This document shows positions 25,391-33,729 of a stretch of DNA of 64,000 nt, piece by piece (position 1 is the stretch's first letter; every line of letters starts with the position of its first letter). The DNA is from Eremococcus coleocola DSM 15696. GTDB lineage: Bacteria > Bacillota > Bacilli > Lactobacillales > Aerococcaceae. Under the pieces are notes generated by a model. That model was given only the letters and a program-made list of their open reading frames with translations, had not been told where the DNA came from and made no database searches. Made by a program: the position numbers and the translations under genes. The stretch covers positions 1 to 64,000 of the forward strand of contig NZ_AUAT01000002.1 in assembly GCF_000428865.1 (NCBI RefSeq). The letters are read 5' to 3'.

Positions 25391-25570
25391 CTACTCCACC
25401 TTTTCTAGTTCGTACACATCACCTTTAAATTCAATAAAATATCTTGGTTGCTCTAGTTCCATCTTGCTTTTCGTATAATCAGCATAAAGTAGCACACAAA
25501 AAAATAATAATACTAACCCAAGGATCCCCATTGTTAACATAGCAATAAAGCCTTTATTTTCGGATATCAT
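25391..25570 (-). CDS. Small membrane protein
   Basis: This 59-aa frame starts at ATG with a GAGGTGGAAT-type site and contains one long hydrophobic segment (about residues 8-30, GFIAMLTMGILGLVLLFFCV), then a charged tail ending in LEKVE. It fits exactly between its neighbours, each junction being stop codon followed at once by ATG. No function assigned. Confidence 0.6.
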   Translation of the reverse strand: MISENKGFIAMLTMGILGLVLLFFCVLLYADYTKSKMELEQPRYFIEFKGDVYELEKVE

Positions 25571-25864
25571 CTATTCCACCTCATCCTTAATCTTCGCATC
25601 CTCCAACCACATCAAAGTCATAATGGCATAATTAGCTAAGTCTTTTAACGTGTCTTTGATTGACTCGTCTTTCACTTGCTGACTATCATTCTTTGTTAAA
25701 GCTTTAATTCTGTTCATTTTGTCGCTTAATCGAACCACACCTGCGATGACTCCAAACTCGTCAAGTGATTGAGTGAAACTGTCGCCATAGTCTGCGTTCT
25801 TACGTTTGTATAAATCGGTCATTTCTGTTGTAATTTCTTCAAATCGTTTATGAAGTGTCGTCAT
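25571..25864 (-). CDS. Nucleotide-modification-associated (Nmad1/DUF1599) protein
   Basis: The 97-aa product shows the DUF1599 pattern: 'LYKRKNADYGDSF...GVIAGVVRLSDKMNRIKALTKN...DTLKDLANYAIMTLMWLED'. The family is linked to nucleotide or base modification in phages and has an all-helical MazG-like fold. Its neighbours include a MazG-like fusion, which fits a nucleotide-pool role. Substrate unknown. Confidence 0.75.
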   Translation of the reverse strand: MTTLHKRFEEITTEMTDLYKRKNADYGDSFTQSLDEFGVIAGVVRLSDKMNRIKALTKNDSQQVKDESIKDTLKDLANYAIMTLMWLEDAKIKDEVE

Positions 25865-26221
25865 TTACTCTACCTCCTGATTCAAGTCTTTCAATGTCTG
25901 CCAACCGATGTCATCAAAATTCTTGCTTAGTCTGGTAATGTCTTTCAACACAAGTGAATTGTCAATTTCAGTATCTATATATTGCCAACCTTCGGCCCCA
26001 TCGTATTCATAGCGAACCATGATAAAACCATCGCCTTTAATTGTTAAATCACTTGCTACTTCCTGTGCGCCGAATCCATCGTCATAATTCGTACGTGTTG
26101 CCACTGTGATAAAGTTACTGATACTAATCTTAAAATGGTCTCCATGAATTTGTTTGATATCAGCAAAGGATTTACCGTGTTTCTCTAATGTTCTGGTCGT
26201 TTCTTTGAATAGATTAGTCAT
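25865..26221 (-). CDS. Phage protein of unknown function
   Basis: The 118-aa product looks like a compact alpha/beta domain with a pseudo-repetitive strand region ('HFKISISNFITVATRTNYDDGFG', 'GFIMVRYEYDGAEGWQYI'). I do not recognise it. It is cotranscribed and translationally coupled with the Nmad1-like and MazG-like genes. Confidence 0.5.
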   Translation of the reverse strand: MTNLFKETTRTLEKHGKSFADIKQIHGDHFKISISNFITVATRTNYDDGFGAQEVASDLTIKGDGFIMVRYEYDGAEGWQYIDTEIDNSLVLKDITRLSKNFDDIGWQTLKDLNQEVE

Positions 26222-26770
26222 TTACTCACCATCCTTTATAAATACACCATCAACAACCTTGCCTGTTCTATCCTTAATCACATCATAAGCGGTATCTAAG
26301 CACTCTACCGCACTTGAATCAATTGTCTTAGCTAGGATAATCAAAGTGACTAATGAATCACCAATCGCATCAATTGTGGCAAATTTATCATTTCTAGCTA
26401 ACCCTGCGGCAATCTCGCCAATTTCCTCAACCACTTTAAGATATTGCGCCCTAGGGTCTGCTTTATCTAAACCTTTATTCATGGCCCATACTTCAACTGA
26501 TTTAACTAAACTACTCATGTTCATTTCTGTTCCTCCTGCTTGTTCGTCCATAATTAATTTCTCTATTTTAAGAGGTCTAAACCCTGAAATAGGGTCGTGA
26601 CCATCTGCTATTATTACAGGCATTTGAGTGATACCTTTACTTCTTAACGCCTTTAGTGCTTCATCGTCTTTAAATATATTTACTTCTTTAAATTCAATAC
26701 CTTTATATTCTAAATATCGCTTAGACAGGTCATATTGCATGCAATCGGGTTTAGTGTATAGTGTTATCAT
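26222..26770 (-). CDS. Glutaredoxin-like domain fused to MazG-like domain
   Basis: Residues ~1-75 are an NrdH/glutaredoxin fold ('ITLYTKPDCMQYDLSKRYLEYKGIEFKEVNIFKD' and the cis-Pro 'TQMPVII', then 'ISGFRPLKIEKL'). The active site reads CMQY instead of CxxC, so only one cysteine remains. Residues ~85-182 are a MazG-like NTP pyrophosphohydrolase with 'KVVEEIGEIAAGLAR' and 'DAIGDSLVTLIILA', supplying the EExxE and ExxD-type metal ligands (here D at the last position). A Grx-MazG fusion is unusual; a combined role in nucleotide-pool control is inferred. Confidence 0.78.
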   Translation of the reverse strand: MITLYTKPDCMQYDLSKRYLEYKGIEFKEVNIFKDDEALKALRSKGITQMPVIIADGHDPISGFRPLKIEKLIMDEQAGGTEMNMSSLVKSVEVWAMNKGLDKADPRAQYLKVVEEIGEIAAGLARNDKFATIDAIGDSLVTLIILAKTIDSSAVECLDTAYDVIKDRTGKVVDGVFIKDGE

Positions 26771-26781
26771 ATTGTTTCCTC

Positions 26782-27885
26782 CTAGAATAATTCTTTAAAT
26801 ATTGCTTCAAGCACATCAACTACAATTGAGTTACCAGCTTGTTTATAAAGTTGCGTGTTACTATTTACTTGTTCCGCTTTATGGAAATCATCATCTGAGA
26901 ATCCCATGAGTCGCCAACATTCTTTAGGTGTGAGTTTACGAATACGTAAGTTGTCAACTACACCCTTACTATTGCTAGTGTCTAGTGTTTGAACCGTATC
27001 TCTCTGTACTCGCCCACGTCTTGCGGTACTATTAGGATAAGCAAGGTCAATTCCATCTCCCTCAACTGCTTCAAGATAGCCTTTTTTAGTTCCGTTTTTA
27101 ATTGGAATCCCATGAATACAATTAATCATAGGAAGATGTCCTCCACCTGTACCCATTGATGACGTTAAAGTTGTAGATATACCATCCTTTTTGATAGCTT
27201 GATTTTTTTGTTCCCCACCTAGTAAAAATGGTTCATCTTTTAAACTGAATCGATAAACTAATTTGTTCGTTTTTTCATCATCTAAATAAAACTTCTCGTC
27301 AACTTCATCTTCTAAAACATCTTTTAATCTCAAAGTCAATTCTTGCTTTTCAGGAAACACATAAGGTTCATGTTCTCCTAAGATTGATACTACAAACACA
27401 CGCTCTCTGTTCTGCGGTATTCCATAATCTTTGGCATTTAAAACTTGCCAATAGTTTGTGTAGCCTTGCTTTTCCAACCACTCTAACCATAAGTCAAAGT
27501 TATGCTTATGCTTCTTGCTGACTAGATTCTTTACGTTTTCCAACAATAAATACTTCGGTTTCTTAACTGCTATTACTTTTTGACATTCCCAAAGTAAACC
27601 GCTTCTTGTTCCACTACCTTCATCAAGTCCTAGTCCTTTACCAGCAACTGAAATATCCTGACAAGGAAAGCTATAAGTGAATAAATCATGATCAGGAATA
27701 TCTTCTGTTTTTATTTGACTAATGTTGCCTAAGTTATTTGTTTCTCCGTGAATTGCTTCATAACTCTTGATGGCAAATTTATCAATTTCTGCAATCGCAA
27801 CCACTTCGTGATCAATACCTAAATTTCTTAGTGCCATTCGTTGACTTCCAACGCCTGCAAATGCTTCAAATACTCTTAGTGTCAT
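26782..27885 (-). CDS. DNA cytosine-5 methyltransferase
   Basis: The 367-aa enzyme has the canonical motif order: I (FEAFAGVGSQ), IV with catalytic Cys75 (SFPCQDIS), VI (LLLENVKNL, Glu116), VIII (QNRERVF), a target-recognition region of ~120 residues, and IX/X near the end (RKLTPKECWRLMGFSD, QAGNSIVVDVLEAIF). No restriction partner is adjacent, so it is an orphan self-protection enzyme. The gene lacks a ribosome site at its ATG and is preceded by a palindrome-rich leader whose GC palindrome is centred on GGCC. Target specificity cannot be read directly. Confidence 0.92.
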   Translation of the reverse strand: MTLRVFEAFAGVGSQRMALRNLGIDHEVVAIAEIDKFAIKSYEAIHGETNNLGNISQIKTEDIPDHDLFTYSFPCQDISVAGKGLGLDEGSGTRSGLLWECQKVIAVKKPKYLLLENVKNLVSKKHKHNFDLWLEWLEKQGYTNYWQVLNAKDYGIPQNRERVFVVSILGEHEPYVFPEKQELTLRLKDVLEDEVDEKFYLDDEKTNKLVYRFSLKDEPFLLGGEQKNQAIKKDGISTTLTSSMGTGGGHLPMINCIHGIPIKNGTKKGYLEAVEGDGIDLAYPNSTARRGRVQRDTVQTLDTSNSKGVVDNLRIRKLTPKECWRLMGFSDDDFHKAEQVNSNTQLYKQAGNSIVVDVLEAIFKELF

Positions 27886-27892
27886 AATTTAC

Positions 27893-27942
27893 AAAGGAGT
27901 AAAGACGTCTTTACATGGTGGCCACCAAACCTCCACTCCTTT
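27893..27942 (-). promoter_or_regulatory. Two-palindrome leader of the C5 methyltransferase gene
   Basis: In transcript order: AAAGGAGU, GGAGG, the palindrome TGGTGGCCACCA, an AUG immediately followed by UAA, the 16-bp palindrome GTAAAGACGTCTTTAC, then ACUCCUUU, which pairs perfectly with the first element. The ATG follows 7 nt later. The layout matches that of the N6 methyltransferase gene. Confidence 0.65.
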
Positions 27943-27968
27943 CTGGTATTTAATTATCCTATACTTAC

Positions 27969-28202
27969 CTAAACCTCACCCTGAATACTTGCCAAATAAT
28001 CCATACAAATATCATCAATAAAAGGTAGCCCTCTTAACGTTTTATAAGCTCGTTCTCTTCCAAACTCTCTTTCAAGGTGTTTGATATACGTTTCAAACAA
28101 CTGATCCATTTCCTCAGGAGTCAGTTCTCGTAACTTGTGACAAGTGTTTCCATTCATTTCTGAAAGTTCAAACATACCTTGCAAAATATCAATTGCTACC
28201 AT
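27969..28202 (-). CDS. Small helical phage protein
   Basis: The 77-aa product is unrecognised: Glu/Leu-rich, probably all helical ('LTPEEMDQLFETYIKHLEREFGRERAYKTL'). Its start is preceded by GGAGGGAC. It sits between the C5 methyltransferase leader and a zinc-ribbon gene. Confidence 0.5.
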   Translation of the reverse strand: MVAIDILQGMFELSEMNGNTCHKLRELTPEEMDQLFETYIKHLEREFGRERAYKTLRGLPFIDDICMDYLASIQGEV

Positions 28203-28242
28203 ACAGTCCCTCCACTTATTTATATATTCATTCGTATAACTG

Positions 28243-28899
28243 TTATAAACAATATTTGTTTCTAAACTTCACTTCCTGTTGACCATTCTTTTCAACAATT
28301 TCAATACGCTTTATCTCTTTTAATTCAAATGTTGACAACAATATATCTATAAACTTTGAAAACTTACTTGACTTAACAAACTCATCTTCACTTATTTCAC
28401 GATTCATCAAACTGTAAACATCCATCCCTGTCAGAGCTGATATTTGTCGTGTCTGAAACTTAGTCGGTCTCACTGCTGCTGTTAGTACATTTCTGGTAGT
28501 AGCGTCACTCATAACTCCGCCTCGCTGAATGTCAATAGGGCTTAATTTATGTACGCCCATAAATTTATCTAGGTTTTTTCCTATAATGGTTTTAGGAGCG
28601 CTTGAACGTTGTCTTATGCTCTCACAGTGTTTACACAATTTACTTTCACCTTTAAAACATCTTAAAGGCAATACCAATCCACAAGTATCACAGTATCTAA
28701 CTAACTGAGTATCAATTGGAAGTTCAATTTCTAGTATGGGCGATTCCTTTTCAATGTCCTTATAATCAATCAGAATATTTCTTTCTGTACTAGGTTCTTC
28801 CATTAAAACCCCTTCAGATAATTTACGAACACTGATTAGATAGTTAGGATAACCCTTAACCCTATATCGTTTGCATAGTTCTACTTCGTAAGACTTCAT
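28243..28899 (-). CDS. Zinc-ribbon protein with HTH-like C-terminal part
   Basis: The 218-aa protein has a CxxC...CxxC zinc ribbon at ~residues 69-93 (YCDTCG, LCKHCE) and after it a helical segment ('NLDKFMGVHKLSPIDIQRGGVMSDATTRNVL...KFQTRQISALTGMDVYSLM') resembling a Cro/C1-type HTH. This suggests a DNA-binding regulator. I do not recognise the full family. A regulatory role in the early region is inference. Confidence 0.5.
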   Translation of the reverse strand: MKSYEVELCKRYRVKGYPNYLISVRKLSEGVLMEEPSTERNILIDYKDIEKESPILEIELPIDTQLVRYCDTCGLVLPLRCFKGESKLCKHCESIRQRSSAPKTIIGKNLDKFMGVHKLSPIDIQRGGVMSDATTRNVLTAAVRPTKFQTRQISALTGMDVYSLMNREISEDEFVKSSKFSKFIDILLSTFELKEIKRIEIVEKNGQQEVKFRNKYCL

Positions 28900-28917
28900 A
28901 TAACCACTGCTTCTGGA

Positions 28918-29172
28918 CTAACGAGTCTCAATCTTAGCTAGTTTATCAGGCGCAAACCCTGCAAAAGCATTATCTAAGTCACCTACTGCAACAACAGGTA
29001 ATGATTGGAAACCACGATTTTCTAAGTCTTTTATTACTTCTTGGTGTTCAGTAATATTAATTTCTTTAAATTTAATACCTCCATTTTTGAGATATTGTTT
29101 AGTGAAAACACACTGCATACAATTCGGTTTTGTGTAAACAATAATTTGTTTTTCGGTTGTATTTTCTAACAT
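28918..29172 (-). CDS. nrdH: NrdH-like glutaredoxin
   Basis: This 84-aa thioredoxin-fold protein has the active site CMQC (within KPNCMQC), the cis-Pro loop 'QSLPVVAVG' and the C-terminal 'FAGFAPDKLAKI' helix typical of NrdH redoxins that reduce ribonucleotide reductase. No nrdEF genes are in the window, so its partner is presumably the host enzyme. Two related sequences occur in the same operon: a Grx-MazG fusion and a truncated relic. Confidence 0.82.
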   Translation of the reverse strand: MLENTTEKQIIVYTKPNCMQCVFTKQYLKNGGIKFKEINITEHQEVIKDLENRGFQSLPVVAVGDLDNAFAGFAPDKLAKIETR

Positions 29173-29196
29173 ACATTAATCTCCTTATCTATATAT

Positions 29197-29616
29197 CTAA
29201 AGTTCTTCCTTAATCAATCCTAGCTTATCGGCTAGTGATTCCATGAATTGTAGATAACTCTTTTGAGCTGTTCTAAAATTCTTACCAACTAAGTCTGAGG
29301 CCTTGGTCATAGACACTTGACCCCCCTTGAAATACATCAAAGCAATCATTTCTTCTATCCATTCAGGAAATTCTCGGAGTGTTGCTTCAACAGCACACTT
29401 TTGTTCCTCAATTCGTCTGAGTCTGCGATCGTCCGATAGTCTAACCACAAAATTTTCAGTCTGACTTATAACCCTATTTGACTTACCACCGCCTATATTT
29501 TCATCGGTTTCAACATAAGGGTGTTTAATACCAAGTCTTATTTGACGTATGTAGTATTCATAGTACGGGTAGTCTGCAAGCACTTGCTTGCAATAGTCCC
29601 ATGCTGATTGTCTCAT
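29197..29616 (-). CDS. RinA/ArpU-like late transcription regulator
   Basis: The 139-aa protein begins 'RQSAWDYCKQVLADYPYYEYYI' and has the 'ENIGGGKSN' segment and a C-terminal HTH ('FKGGQVSMTKASDLVGKNFRTAQKSYLQFMESLADKLGLI'), the pattern of RinA/DUF722 phage regulators that activate late packaging and structural genes. Start at ATG 29614-29616 with GGAGG 6 nt upstream. In this phage the target would be a promoter before terS. Confidence 0.75.
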   Translation of the reverse strand: MRQSAWDYCKQVLADYPYYEYYIRQIRLGIKHPYVETDENIGGGKSNRVISQTENFVVRLSDDRRLRRIEEQKCAVEATLREFPEWIEEMIALMYFKGGQVSMTKASDLVGKNFRTAQKSYLQFMESLADKLGLIKEEL

Positions 29617-29632
29617 CAATTACCTCCGATAA

Positions 29633-30061
29633 CTAAACTCTGCTATATTTCCTGTTCCACCTTATCTCAGGAACGTCTATGCTTTCTGAAGTTGATTGGT
29701 CTTGTTCGTTAGCAATATCTTCAAAATCTTCTTCAAAATCTTTTTCAATATATTCTTCAATATATTCTTCAAAATCTTCAATATCTTCTTCAAGATAAGT
29801 ACCTTGTCGCTTCTCTTTCCAATCGCTATCTCGCTCTAAACCTAATTCATTATCAGGGTCATATAGAAATGCTATTCTACATCTGAAAGGTTTATTATGT
29901 TGTAAATATTTAAAGCAATCTCCTTTGTTATGAGAGTGGAATACGATTGACTCAGTGCGACTATCTAAAATCATATAGTGACTATGCTGAGTCAATCTTG
30001 TTCGACTCTCTTGGAGATGGTAGGCGTAACGATTCATACCTTGACCATCTGTCTGTTTCAT
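29633..30061 (-). CDS. Phage protein with acidic C-terminal tail
   Basis: The 142-aa product is unrecognised. Residues ~10-75 look folded ('HYMILDSRTESIVFHSHNKGDCFKYL'), and residues ~90-115 are an acidic repeat of EEYIE/DFEE units, probably a helix. It lies between the primase-helicase and RinA-like genes. Confidence 0.5.
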   Translation of the reverse strand: MKQTDGQGMNRYAYHLQESRTRLTQHSHYMILDSRTESIVFHSHNKGDCFKYLQHNKPFRCRIAFLYDPDNELGLERDSDWKEKRQGTYLEEDIEDFEEYIEEYIEKDFEEDFEDIANEQDQSTSESIDVPEIRWNRKYSRV

Positions 30062-30087
30062 TCGATTCTCCTTTGTGAAATAATTAT

Positions 30088-31998
30088 CTAACTTTTAGTG
30101 TCCTTAGACTTACGAGGTATAAATGTTTCAACCTCTGTATCGGTCAATACACCTTTACCTTTTAATCGTTCAAATACTTCTTCAGTAGTAACGTTCGGTA
30201 CAATGCTATAAACCCTCTGAGTCTTACTGTTTATCTTGCGAGGTTTCGGCTCTAGTCCAAAAACTTCCTTTACAGTGTCTTGAAATTGTTTTCGACTCTG
30301 ACAATTGAGGCCATTTTCATTCGTCCAGACCTCATACTCGTCATAAATCTCAGGGGTGCGCATACCATGAATATCTTCGGGGTTTTGGAAACCGAGGTAT
30401 TCAATTGCTGTATTATTCTCATGATGGTATTCTTCGTTAAAGTCTTCAATCGCTTTACATGGACTAAAACCACCTTGTTCATACAGTCTGAAATAACCTT
30501 CAATGATTAATTTTAACCAGTACTCACGGGCTTCTTGTGTCGTAAGTTTGTTGATAAATTGAGGGTCTTTTTTAACAGGTTTGCTATACATTGGTAACCA
30601 GTTCACCCGCCGTTTGTATGAGTCACCTTTTTCATAAGTTTTAATCTTATGATTAGAAGTGAAAATTAAACTTGTAATCAATTGAATTGGTTTTGATTGT
30701 TCATATAGCTTGCGCATTTCAATAACATCTCCTGAGGAAATGTTTTTCAGATACTTCATCTGAGTATTGTTGATTGGTTCATCCTGAATATCGTCACCTA
30801 GGTTCACTAGCTTTCCTTGAATGGATTGTAGGTAACGTTCATCTTCAAGGTTCTTTACTGATAACGCTGAACAGTTTTCAGTACCAATAATTGAACGAAT
30901 AATTGTTAGTAATGTACCTTTACCATTACCCCCATCCCCTACAAAGATTGAAAATGTAGCAAGCAATCTCACCATTTCAGGGTCAGTAATTAGAATATGT
31001 CCGAGTATTTCCAAGAGTCGTTTCTCATACTCTTTATCCCCTCCTGTAAGGTGTTTGAGATAATCGTCAACATCTTTCACGGGGGTAGCTTCAGGTTTGT
31101 AGTCAAGATCGATAACAAAAGGTGTAAAGTCTTTATAATCAACTTCAATGAAACGTCCTTTTTTAAGCACTCCGTTATTAAGTTTGATATTGAAAACAGC
31201 GTCATCTGATAACACTTCACATCGCATATCAATTTGAGATAAAACCTCCTGCACGTATCTAGTCTTCTGACCTTCACAATAGCGGTACACAATACGAGCT
31301 ATCTCGTCTTTATCAGAGGTATATTCACCCCCATTAAACATATAAATTTTACCCGCATACTTGATAACCCGCTTCTCCTGCATGACTAAATCAGCAATTA
31401 AACTTTCACCATCTTTAACCGCTTCTATGTTTGTTTCCCGCATTAATAAATCAAGTTCTTCAGGTGGTAACGGGGTATCAAATATGACATCATTAATAAA
31501 TCTCAGAATCGTCTGCCAGTGAGGTTTATTATGCACCTTACGTCTATGAGCAAACATTTTATTATTCCGCCCGTCACCGTCACCTAAACCTATTAATATG
31601 TCGTACTTACCTTTCTTCAGGAAATCGGGTAGGTCTTCTCTAATACCTGCGTTTTCAACTTTACGGGCTTTACCGTTACGTTTAACGGTAATTGATTTCG
31701 TATTTGATTTGTGTTTATATTCCACCTCGAATCCTAAAGGTGTGACTCCTTTACTCCCCCTGAAGCCATCAGGTTTTTTGAAATAAAGGTGTACCCCTCT
31801 ATCTGTCCATACTAGGTGAGTTTTGATATTAAAAATCAGAATCAATTTTTCAATCTGATCATGACTAAGACAATCAATATCAACAACTAGGTCATTGTCT
31901 TCAAGGATATATCCTGCGTCTGAGAACGAATCTAAACTATCGCTTATCTCAGCTCCTCTAACTGAATGTTTAGCACCTTCTACATATTCGATATACAA
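30088..31998 (-). CDS. Primase-helicase, D5/P4 type
   Basis: This 636-aa protein has an N-terminal primase-polymerase-like domain (acidic pair VVDIDC ~39-43 and 'THLVWTDRGVHLYF'), a D5_N region, and an SF3/AAA+ helicase with Walker A GDGGNGKGTLL (~354-364), 'NLGDDIQDEPI' as Walker B region and 'LIFTSNHKI' as sensor 1. It primes and unwinds the phage origin; the iteron/heptamer array at 20.9-21.7 kb is the likely target. Starts at TTG with AAGGAGG upstream. Confidence 0.92.
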   Translation of the reverse strand: MYIEYVEGAKHSVRGAEISDSLDSFSDAGYILEDNDLVVDIDCLSHDQIEKLILIFNIKTHLVWTDRGVHLYFKKPDGFRGSKGVTPLGFEVEYKHKSNTKSITVKRNGKARKVENAGIREDLPDFLKKGKYDILIGLGDGDGRNNKMFAHRRKVHNKPHWQTILRFINDVIFDTPLPPEELDLLMRETNIEAVKDGESLIADLVMQEKRVIKYAGKIYMFNGGEYTSDKDEIARIVYRYCEGQKTRYVQEVLSQIDMRCEVLSDDAVFNIKLNNGVLKKGRFIEVDYKDFTPFVIDLDYKPEATPVKDVDDYLKHLTGGDKEYEKRLLEILGHILITDPEMVRLLATFSIFVGDGGNGKGTLLTIIRSIIGTENCSALSVKNLEDERYLQSIQGKLVNLGDDIQDEPINNTQMKYLKNISSGDVIEMRKLYEQSKPIQLITSLIFTSNHKIKTYEKGDSYKRRVNWLPMYSKPVKKDPQFINKLTTQEAREYWLKLIIEGYFRLYEQGGFSPCKAIEDFNEEYHHENNTAIEYLGFQNPEDIHGMRTPEIYDEYEVWTNENGLNCQSRKQFQDTVKEVFGLEPKPRKINSKTQRVYSIVPNVTTEEVFERLKGKGVLTDTEVETFIPRKSKDTKS

Positions 31999-32010
31999 AT
32001 AGTTTCCTCC

Positions 32011-33720
32011 TTACTTCCATCTATCTATGACTTTGTTGATTAATTCATAATAGAAATTAATATCCAAACTTCCTTTAAAGTTCTTCACTTCATCATTCCA
32101 AACAATCATTGTTTCAGGACTATTAGGGTACATAGCCTTTGCACCGTTGGAACGTTGTTTAAACAACTTTACCCCATGCTTCCCTGCAAAGACCCGATTG
32201 ACTTTTTGATACTTCTTCCCTGTATCATCAAACGTCCCTGCATAGGTGTTTCCTGCTTGGAGTACCATTTGAAATAACTCAGGTTTATCTAAGTTATCCA
32301 TGATTGAATCAAGTGGATCAATGTTGTATACCAGTTTATTTACTACAGCTATATCTACAATTCGATTAGAGCAGTTCTTGAACGGGTTGCCCTTGTAGTA
32401 TCTACCAACATCTCCTCCCTTAACTTTTAGTTTTCCATCAGGTTTTACACCAATGTAATTATTTACATCTTTTTGAATGAAGGTTGTATATTCTTCAAGC
32501 TCTAATGTAAATCCAAAGTCTTCTTCCCATTCTTTCCATACGTCTTTGTATTCCTCTGTATCCGAGGTGAAAGCAATCCCATCTGTGTTTACTTGAACAA
32601 TCTTACAACTAGGTGCTAGTCGTCTTGCTAAGTCGTATAGAATAATCTGACCGTACTGACAGACAGATTGACTTGCTTTCATGTTATAAAGTAGCGAATA
32701 TTGGTTCTTCAGTAAGCCATATACTGAATTAATCATAAGCTTCAATGCTCCTGATAAAACAGGGTCTGTGTGTTTCACTGAAAGTCGTTCATTTACAATT
32801 TCAGCAAACTTACTAGTAGCAGTTCCTAAAGTATTTAGGTGTATGATAATATTAGGATATAGTGAAGCTACATCTAATAATTTAACGTTCTTAAACACTT
32901 TCTGACTATCACTATTCACAGCGTGAAGTCCACCCCATCCAAATTCAAAAGTGGCATTAAACTCCTTGTGAACATATTTACCCTTGCCCGCTTTATCAGT
33001 CTGTTTCCAAAACTCTTTAACTTCAGGGGGTACAAGTTCATACATGTTATACTCACCGTCTTCACGATATTTACCGAGTCTAATAGAGAACCATTCAGGT
33101 ATTGGTTTAGTTATTAATAGGTTTGCTGAAATGGTAGTTGTGTTCCATCTTAACGCTTTGTCTTGTAAGTGGGCTGGTAATCGTTCGATCAGTGATAGTT
33201 TAGGGGTGAAATAACTATCTTCCCTTAGCTTGAAAACGTCTATTGTTCGGTCCACGTCATAAGTACAATACTTAATCGTTTCTTCTACTTCTTCAGGTGT
33301 CAGTGGTCTATCAATTGTAAAATCAATCTCTGACTCATAGATATTAGAACCAAGGTTTGCTTCAACTTTTTTCAATGATGGCATACCTACATCTATCTGT
33401 TGGAAACAGTCAAGACTCAATATTGATGAGTGAATATTGTTCCAACTAATTCGCTCTCCTCCGATAATCTTATCGTTGAGCTTCTTAATATGATATTGAT
33501 TCTTACCGTACAACATGTAAGTGAGAATATGGTCATCATAGAAGTAATTGTTATAACCTATCAGGGTTTTACCCCTGATAAGGTCTAACAATCCATCAAA
33601 GTTATTGTGAAATACCTTTATTAAATTATGGTTTATATCTTTTAAAACCGCTATTGAGTCATGCTGAAAGACTTCTAAATCATAGAACACAAGCTTTTCA
33701 TGACTTAGTATTTCTTTCAA
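32011..33720 (-). CDS. Phage DNA polymerase, family B
   Basis: The 569-aa protein carries exonuclease motifs (YDLEVF 13-18, YNNYFYDD 56-63, YCTYDVDR 151-158) and polymerase motifs A (DVASLYPN 283-290), B (KLMINSVYG 327-335) and C (VNTDGI, ~377-382; the usual DTD is NTD here). It is short for family B but complete for the compact phage type. Proofreading and polymerase residues are present. It starts at TTG after AGGAGG. Together with the primase-helicase it forms the replication core. Confidence 0.9.
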   Translation of the reverse strand: MKEILSHEKLVFYDLEVFQHDSIAVLKDINHNLIKVFHNNFDGLLDLIRGKTLIGYNNYFYDDHILTYMLYGKNQYHIKKLNDKIIGGERISWNNIHSSILSLDCFQQIDVGMPSLKKVEANLGSNIYESEIDFTIDRPLTPEEVEETIKYCTYDVDRTIDVFKLREDSYFTPKLSLIERLPAHLQDKALRWNTTTISANLLITKPIPEWFSIRLGKYREDGEYNMYELVPPEVKEFWKQTDKAGKGKYVHKEFNATFEFGWGGLHAVNSDSQKVFKNVKLLDVASLYPNIIIHLNTLGTATSKFAEIVNERLSVKHTDPVLSGALKLMINSVYGLLKNQYSLLYNMKASQSVCQYGQIILYDLARRLAPSCKIVQVNTDGIAFTSDTEEYKDVWKEWEEDFGFTLELEEYTTFIQKDVNNYIGVKPDGKLKVKGGDVGRYYKGNPFKNCSNRIVDIAVVNKLVYNIDPLDSIMDNLDKPELFQMVLQAGNTYAGTFDDTGKKYQKVNRVFAGKHGVKLFKQRSNGAKAMYPNSPETMIVWNDEVKNFKGSLDINFYYELINKVIDRWK

Positions 33721-33729
33721 AACATCCTC

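Noticed and set aside
22784-27885. Restriction-modification systems around the two methyltransferases
   Set aside because: No adjacent gene resembles a restriction endonuclease; the HNH gene nearby is the cos-packaging type.
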